This document shows positions 44,664 to 50,000 of a stretch of DNA of 50,000 nucleotides, one piece after another. Location of the stretch: positions 1 through 50,000 of the forward strand of contig LUCW03000057.1 of NCBI GenBank assembly GCA_001586965.3, read 5' to 3'. The number at the start of each line of letters is the position of its first letter. The first letter of the stretch is position 1. The notes beneath the pieces were generated by a model. The model searched no databases and was not told the DNA's origin. It saw nothing but the letters and a program-made list of their open reading frames with translations. The stretch comes from Sphaeroforma sirkka. Lineage: Eukaryota > Opisthokonta > Ichthyosporea > Ichthyophonida. Both the position numbers and the translations under genes were made by a program.

Positions 44664-44855
44664 CCGAATGCTTTACTGAACTCTTGAGTCTTGAAGACAG
44701 TTTTTTTTTTGTAATTGCCACCTGAAAACAGCCGTGTTTGGCAATAGAATATTTGGCGGGTTTTATAAAAAAAAATAACAAAAAAAAATCCTACTAGGCT
44801 CTTGGTCTGTATTTAGAAATAAATTTCAAAAAAAAGTAAAAAATATTTACGAGTT

Positions 44856-45121
44856 GGAATATAAGCCTCAAGACCGTCGGGGGCCAAAACACGTTTTTCT
44901 GATATTTTCAAATAATAGTATCAGAAAGTGTACAAACACACACACAAATACACACCTCACTTACAGTCACAGCGCTAGTATCGCTTCCTAACACGCATAC
45001 GATGTGGGTCGTAGCACTGTATAGCTTAATTAGACTACGCTCTTTCCAGTGAGTGCATTCGATTTCTCATACGACACAATTAAGTCCCACTTTTTGCCAT
45101 CGGAAGGCAAAATCAACTTTG
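44856..45121. repeat. Left arm of long inverted repeat
   Basis: Starts GGAATATAAGCCTCAAGACC and ends near GGAAGGCAAAATCAACTTTG. It is the reverse complement of 48632-48905 with scattered differences. The inner part looks coding toward the interior: FPVSAFDFSYD and FLPSEGKI here, against FPVSTSDFSYD and ILPSEGEI in the other arm. The outer part has (CA)n-rich, promoter-like non-coding sequence. Confidence 0.88.
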
Positions 45122-45433
45122 TACAGCATGGGTGTCAAAGATCTTATGAGCTTCGTACGCCCGTAGATGACTGAACTAAACGGTAATGATGTATCAGGTA
45201 GTGTTGAAATTGATATGTCGTTCCTTATACACACCCATTTATCGCTGCATGCGAGAAGTATAGTGGTGTATGATGACTGGGGCTCCTTCTTGCTACACAT
45301 AGAGGGATGTCTGGATTTGATTATAGAGTGGAGAAGTTCCACGCACCCACCCATATGCGTGTTCGATGGACACCGCATTGCAGGGAAACTCGTTAACCGG
45401 AGTCGGTCTCTTACTCTTGAAAAGAAGTACTAA
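45050..45433 (+). pseudogene. Unidentified ORF starting in the left arm
   Basis: A plus-strand reading begins in the repeat arm (VSAFDFSYDTIKSHFLPSEG), hits a stop at about 45165, and an overlapping open frame 45167-45433 continues with VSGSVEIDMSFLIHTHLSLHARSIVVYDDW. The latter is mildly suggestive of a BTB/POZ fold opening (F-x-H-xx-L-xx-RS), but the evidence is thin. It is truncated just before the family-A LTR at 45479. Confidence 0.3.
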
Positions 45434-45478
45434 CTCGTGAGGAAGTTTAAGGACAATAAAATGAGTAAAGAGGAACTA

Positions 45479-46076
45479 TGTAAACTTCGATGGAAATTAC
45501 TAGGTTTCAAACTATATTAAACTAAAATACAATTTAGTCAGTTAGGATTTAGCAGTGGTAGCTTGTGTAAGGATGATCGGGACTGCCTCTTGTTAAGAGC
45601 CTAAATATCCTCGATCACACAGGGCGTACCTCTAGCTGTTCTTTATTGAATAATTTTCACTAGAAGTACTAAGTGTTCATGACCACATGCCTAATTTGTA
45701 GATAGACATAATAACGTAAGTCACGTTAATACATTAGCTGATATAATTAAAGTTACATCTGAAGAAAAGTTAAAAAAAAAGAAAAAGACTTATTGGATTT
45801 TGGAGATTGGCGGGAGGACCAAAATCTATAAGTAGTAGTTCGGAGATTATAAAATTTAGTTTCTAATATCCTACATCTACTAATGTCTCAAATAGGTCCA
45901 AGTAGATGAGTCATACCAAATACTCAGGCTATTTGAGCCATCAAAGTGAATTTAGAACACTTTGGAAATATTGGAAAAGGAGCTTGTACTAAACTATTTA
46001 AAATACAAATAAAAACCAATGTATTATCTCAATTGATCTTGATATTTTTAGACTGACCGGAGGCCGTATTTCTACA
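45479..46076 (+). mobile_element. Solo LTR, family A (598 bp)
   Basis: TGTAAACTTCGATGG to GTATTTCTACA, nearly identical to 14183-14777. The left flank is AACTA and the right flank is a CTTCCCC satellite, so no target duplication is visible. The satellite expansion may have erased it, or the copy is one end of a larger element. Orientation is the same as the first copy. Confidence 0.8.
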
Positions 46077-46294
46077 CTTCCCCATATTTATTTTTCACTT
46101 CCCCATATTTTTTTTTTCACTTCCCCATAGTTATTTTCACTTCCCCATATTTTTTTTTTCACTTCCCCATATTTATTTTTTTCACTTCCCCATATTTATT
46201 TTTCACTTCCCCATAGTTATTTTTCACTTCCCCATATTTATTTTTCACTTCCCCATATTTATTTTTTTTTCACTTCCCCATAGTTATTTTTCAC
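46077..46294. repeat. CTTCCCCATATTTATTTTTCA satellite, 10 copies
   Basis: Ten occurrences of CTTCCCCATA at spacings of 20-24 bp, separated by T-rich tracts of variable length (TTTATTTTT, GTTATTTTT). It begins at the base after the family-A LTR ends and stops at 46294. Confidence 0.95.
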
Positions 46295-46488
46295 GATGGA
46301 CCTTTGATTCGAATTTTCGTCTCCGAAACGTAAATCTCGGTGACCAGTAGGTCACCAGTGTAGAACTGAATACCGCTTTCAAAAAACCCACAGACCCCAC
46401 CAAAACATTGACTTGAAATTTGGATTTCCAATCTAAAAAATAAAATACAGTAGGGAGTCTGAGGACCCACACTCCCAAATCCGCAAAA

Positions 46489-47061
46489 ATGTCGGGCCAG
46501 GCCGAATCCCCAATTGAGACGTTCGTCCCCAACGGCTCCTTACCCAATGACCAATGGAAATTCGACATACAAAAATCGATCACAAACCACTCTGCCCAGG
46601 TCAGTACTCTACAGGCCAATCTCAATCAAATTTTGGGACCGGCTCTAACAACCCCGAACAATGATAGGCCCATCTCCAAAGAGACTTTGACTGATGACCA
46701 ATGGAAATCAACCATACATCAAATGCTGACTAACCTCTGTGCAAAAACAACCAACCTTGAATCCAAACTCCGGGACCTTAAATCCCAAAACCGTGCACCT
46801 ATAGATAAAGACACACCCGACACTTTCCGATTTGGGTTCACAAGCCCGCCTGCTCCGCCTGCAAAAAGACCGCGGTCACAGGCGCCCAATAGCAGCAGTA
46901 AGCCTCCCAGCTACCGCTTAAAAGTGGACAAACCTACAAAACCGAGCCCTAAAAAACGCCCGACCCTACCAGCTTCTCAGTCCCAACCGCAGCCGCCAGT
47001 ACCCGAACACCTTTTGACGAAAGTGGTGGGCTGCCGTTGTTGCGGAAAAAAATCTTCATGA
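46489..47061 (+). CDS. Unidentified Pro/Lys-rich protein with terminal CxCC cluster
   Basis: 190 codons from an ATG in an A-rich context (AAAAATGTCGGG). Two related repeats carry the words LPNDQWKFDIQKSITN and LTDDQWKSTIHQMLTN, each followed by a heptad-like stretch (VSTLQANLNQIL, TTNLESKLRDL) that could form a coiled coil. The C-terminal half is basic and proline-rich (PPAPPAKRPRSQAP, KPSPKKRPTLP), with a KRPR nuclear-localisation-like motif, ending VGCRCCGKKSS. Coiled coil plus basic tail is seen in ORF1-type proteins of retrotransposons, but I cannot assign it. Downstream coding-like pieces to 47651 may be later exons. Confidence 0.5.
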   Translation: MSGQAESPIETFVPNGSLPNDQWKFDIQKSITNHSAQVSTLQANLNQILGPALTTPNNDRPISKETLTDDQWKSTIHQMLTNLCAKTTNLESKLRDLKSQNRAPIDKDTPDTFRFGFTSPPAPPAKRPRSQAPNSSSKPPSYRLKVDKPTKPSPKKRPTLPASQSQPQPPVPEHLLTKVVGCRCCGKKSS

Positions 47062-47082
47062 AATGGATGACATAACTCCGGT

Positions 47083-47651
47083 ATGGCTCCTTCCGAGCAA
47101 TTTTTCCTAACGGCAAGCCCCCATCCCAATCAGTATTTGAAAAATACTGGCATGCCCAACCAGTCCTCAATCGCCACTACTTTCTCTGGTACCTTCCGTC
47201 TAAATCGGTATCTCAACCAAATCGCCGCGGAAGCTCCACCAGTTTCATCCGCCTTTGTGTTCCTAGCGACGCTGTCGCCCAGGTAAAATGACATGTATTA
47301 CTTACATGGAAATGGCAGCTCGATGAAAACATCGACCCCCGCTCCCAACAACATCCCGACGCTACAAAAGCAGCTTTAATCCATTATCTCCGCACCAAGC
47401 GGGAGGCACGCTGCACACATGAACGAGCGCCAAAAATTCTTGACCGCAGCATGGATACACTACTGATCCCACTTGTTAATTCCACTAACGCAGACATCTT
47501 CCAATCTACCGCGGATCGTCTCCAGAAGGCTTACCAAGCAAAGCATAATGCAAACCTCTTCTCACCTAACCCGCAAATACCGGCGAACGCTAATCTTTCC
47601 TGCACCACTACAGCAACTATGAGAGCCATACCATATGTTCATACATTGTAA
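47083..47651 (+). pseudogene. Coding-like continuation downstream of the Pro/Lys-rich ORF
   Basis: The open stretches 47083-47286 and 47451-47651 show protein-like composition. A frame from about 47323 reads LDENIDPRSQQHPDATKAAL, then HYLRTKREARCTHERAP and LQKAYQAKHNANLF. A possible short GT-AG gap (47283-about 47322, donor GTAAAA, acceptor TGGCAG) would join it to an upstream exon. Family unknown. Confidence 0.35.
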
Positions 47652-47904
47652 TATACATACTTGTCATTTTTTGAAATAAATAATATTATCCCTATCTCTG
47701 CAAGTGTTTATGAATGTTGATATTTATGTGTTATCACAACTGTCTGTTCCAGTGTGAGCATCTGAAGTTCATGACCAGTACGATGGAATGGTGTTATTTC
47801 AGTGTTTTTTTTCCACTGCTCGTAGCTGTGAGTATTCTATCATTACGTATGAGCTGCATGCAAGCTCGGTCAGAAGGTGTGGTTGTAGATCTAGACGTTG
47901 TTTT
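47652..47904. other. Intergenic AT-rich segment
   Basis: An AATAAATAATATTATC stretch at about 47677 could serve as a polyadenylation region for the upstream plus-strand ORFs. No other feature seen. Confidence 0.4.
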
Positions 47905-48570
47905 TTAGTTGTAAGTGAACTGGAGTAAACGACGGCATAGCCCTGGTACGAGAGTCTTTCGTTTCTCATTGTTCTTAGTGTATTCAGTGAGGAAGTGGTG
48001 ATTAGCAATGTGATACTTCCTTTTTGATGTGTGATCGTTTAAGTCGGATATGATCTGTTTCTTTTTCTTCTGATCGCGCACAGCTAATTTTACCCAGCTT
48101 ATCGCCCTCTTTCTATACCTTTGGCCACGGGGAATAAGAAAATAACCTTCGTGGCGTAGATCTTCACCGCACACAGAATCATCGTTTGTACATATACACT
48201 GTACCCTTGCATACTCGCCCTGCACAACTTGAAGTATATTTTGATATGCGTTCCATTGATGCATCAGTTTGGGCATGGCGTTAGGCCCGGCATGTATACC
48301 ATTACATCTATTCACTAGATGCTGTAAGGGGAAGTGTTGAGCGTTGATAAATGCATTGTTATGTAACGTTCGGCGCTTGACCATAGCCTTCTGCCATGTA
48401 TCTTCGTTCCCGTGTGGTTGTAATATTTTTATCCATCGAAGCGCAATGACATCATCACTCAGTGGTAGTCTAATCTTGCGAGCAGTACGATTCAAACATC
48501 CTTTCAGTTCACATATACAGCTCTGCTTGAACGTTTTCTCTTTCTGTGGGATGCGCCTTGTACTCGACAT
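47905..48570 (-). CDS. 221-residue protein with THAP-like N-terminus
   Basis: The start ATG at 48570 lies just inside the right inverted-repeat arm. The N-terminal 80 residues have C18-x-C20-x4-C25, an R45-W46 pair followed by IKIL, P52, and FINAQHF with His79-Phe80. This is the C-x2-4-C ... W ... P ... C-x2-H layout of THAP zinc-binding DNA domains, except that the third ligand Cys is Asn here. The rest is basic, with a possible second Cys cluster (CICTNDDSVC) and a KKKK run. THAP domains occur in P-element-type transposases and domesticated factors. This would be an atypical or decayed member, and no catalytic domain follows. Confidence 0.45.
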   Translation of the reverse strand: MSSTRRIPQKEKTFKQSCICELKGCLNRTARKIRLPLSDDVIALRWIKILQPHGNEDTWQKAMVKRRTLHNNAFINAQHFPLQHLVNRCNGIHAGPNAMPKLMHQWNAYQNILQVVQGEYARVQCICTNDDSVCGEDLRHEGYFLIPRGQRYRKRAISWVKLAVRDQKKKKQIISDLNDHTSKRKYHIANHHFLTEYTKNNEKRKTLVPGLCRRLLQFTYN

Positions 48571-48703
48571 GGTTGCTAGTGTGAAATCTGATGATATTTA
48601 GATAAAAGTAGTTCACTACGTGATCGGAGCGCAAAGTGATCTCGCCTTCTGATGGCAAAATATGGGGCTTATCTGCATCGTACGAGAAATCCGATGTGCT
48701 CAC
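48509..48703 (-). other. Short ORF in right arm, partner of the left-arm reading
   Basis: 64 codons. VSTSDFSYD and ILPSEGEITLRSDHV correspond to the left-arm peptide VSAFDFSYD and FLPSEGKINF. Conservation of the peptide across the two arms suggests that the arms once encoded the start of the same protein. It overlaps the THAP-like ORF in another frame. Confidence 0.4.
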
Positions 48704-48905
48704 TGGAAAGAACGTAGTCTAATTAGGCTATACAGTGCTACGACCCACATCGTATGCGTGTTAGGTAGCGATACTAACGCTGTGACTGTAGGTGAGGTGT
48801 GTTGTAGGTGTATTGATGTGTGTATTCGTGTGTGTGTTTTTTACTTTTCAGTAAATGTCAGAAAAAACGTGTTTTGGGCCCCGACGGTCTTGAGGCTTAT
48901 ATTCC
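48632..48905. repeat. Right arm of long inverted repeat
   Basis: Inverse of 44856-45121, ending CTTGAGGCTTATATTCC. The outer boundaries of the two arms are sharp, since similarity stops at GGAATATAA on both sides. The 4050-bp interval between the outer edges is therefore a unit: a TIR element or an inverted duplication. Confidence 0.88.
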
Positions 48906-50000
48906 GAAAGATTTTCTCTAATTTTTAAAATATCAAAAACGCTTTGTAAAATAAAAATCATTTCTGCGACATTACTTGGTGACGGGGATTTGAGACTCTT
49001 GACTGTCACTTTTAAAGTGTAACAGTTATAAAATCTTGAAATCTAAAAGGAAAGGGGTCTTTATCTGCGCAAAAGAAGTGACAGACACACGGTGAAACGG
49101 AGGAATCTTCTACATAAAGTATGGCCAATAAAAGCGTGACGGAAACAAAATTGCGGAAAATCAAAACCAGAAGGCGATGGGAAAATCAACAAAAGTCTGG
49201 ATTCTGCTGGGACCCTGGGCCCTGGGACCGCCGCCCTGGGCCCTGGAGACTGGGACTGGGTCCTGGAAAGCTGACTCAGTCTCTCAGTCCTCAGACCTCA
49301 TCAATTCACTGGCCGTCTCACGCTTGATATCTGGCAACTGGCGGTGCCAGACTGTCAGTCCGGAATCCCGACTCCTCGAGTCCTGAGTCGACCGGCCTAG
49401 TACCTATGGAGTTAATCCGAGTTATGCCAGGCACGATAGGTCAGGACTCAGGAGTCAGGGCCCTTGATAGGATAGATTCTATTATTCAGTGTATCAGGAT
49501 TCAGGATCCTTGGTAATCTTATATTCTATTAGTCAGAAGAGAAAGGGTCTTGAATATATCGTGATTCTGTTGGAGTTTGTTTCAATATGTTAATTCTAGG
49601 TGTATTTGTCAGAGGGTAAGGAGTAAGCACCCGTGATAATCGTAGGATATATTGGTTGTGAATAATAGTTAGCGATAGTCTGTTGGTTTATTTTGAAATT
49701 TTGCTTCTATTTTTAAAAGTGGAGTTAAGACTTAAAATACAACTTTTTTTTTTTATTTAAATTTTTTTTTTTTTACAGACAAATGCAAAAGCCGGTGTCT
49801 TAGGGTTTCGCTGACTTCTCGATTCCGCACGTACGACAACATATTTTCAACTCTCCACTCAAACGCACCGCACTTAGCGCTTAACTCAAGTCAAAAACAT
49901 ATGCAGTGTGATACAATAGCTTATTACAGTATATCAGTGATACGGAAGCAAATAGTGTATTATAGTGGGATATCTATCGGTCATTTTCTACCGATCCCAT
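48906..50000. other. Right flank: anonymous, with GGGCCCTGG low-complexity patch
   Basis: The patch at 49205-49290 is built from CTGGGACC / GGGCCCTGG-like words, with CTCAGTCCTCAG words after it. Further GGACTCAGGAGTCAGGG at 49444 and T runs at 49745-49780 occur. ORFs of about 68 codons over the patch are low-complexity artefacts. No gene supported. Confidence 0.6.

Noticed and set aside
49121..49386. ORFs rich in Gly, Pro and Trp
   Set aside because: They lie over a GGGCCCTGG-type low-complexity patch and have no independent support.

Overview
This window is eukaryotic repeat-rich DNA. I see no bacterial operon structure and no housekeeping protein gene that I can name. It shows GT-AG intron signals, Ty3/Gypsy LTR retrotransposons with chromodomain integrases, a Mutator-like (MULE) transposase, MITEs, long (TA)n arrays and one eukaryotic-type nuclear tRNA-Arg gene with a T-run terminator. 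The host lineage (animal, alga, oomycete or other protist) cannot be fixed from the sequence alone.

Layout. (1) 1-7586: a decayed minus-strand Gypsy element, called G1 here. It runs from a 247-bp 5' LTR (7340-7586) through gag, protease, RT, RNase H, a Dam-methyltransferase-like module and integrase to a chromodomain remnant. An internal deletion has removed the integrase catalytic Glu. (2) 8388-34221: a plus-strand relic of the same family (G1b), repeatedly interrupted. Its parts are a 5' LTR piece, gag, a 449-bp solo LTR (family B), more gag, a 1025-bp family-B insertion, more gag, a 595-bp solo LTR (family A), protease with a 296-bp tandem duplication, then RT and RNase H. Next come about 7.4 kb of other material, including a third, minus-strand Gypsy lineage (G3, about 22.9-17.4 kb). 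G1b then resumes in integrase, where a full-length Gypsy (G2, 24209-33202, 180-bp LTRs, TSD CACG) has inserted. It ends with the integrase C-terminus, chromodomain and 3' LTR (33987-34221). (3) 34648-36630: a MITE, another family-B solo LTR and large CA/TA microsatellites. (4) 36631-42760: a decayed intron-containing MULE transposase (SWIM finger and CCHC knuckle) followed by exons ending in a Ulp1/C48-like cysteine protease. Two inverted copies of a 473-bp repeat lie on or near its edges. (5) 44583-44655: tRNA-Arg(CCU). (6) 44856-48905: a 4-kb segment bounded by inverted arms of about 270 bp. It carries a second family-A LTR, a 10-copy satellite, an unidentified proline/lysine-rich ORF and a minus-strand ORF with a THAP-like N-terminus. 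(7) 48906-50000: mostly anonymous, with a GGGCCCTGG-type low-complexity patch.

The most notable signal is in the Gypsy pols. All three lineages (G1, G2, G3) carry, between RNase H and integrase, a module with an invariant NPPW motif. It resembles phage/DIRS-type DNA N6-adenine methyltransferase (Dam) domains, which are not part of the textbook Ty3/Gypsy pol layout. In G1 and G2, gag and pro are in the same frame and separated by a single stop codon (UGA in G1, UAG in G2), which suggests readthrough. All of the elements show frameshifts in this copy.
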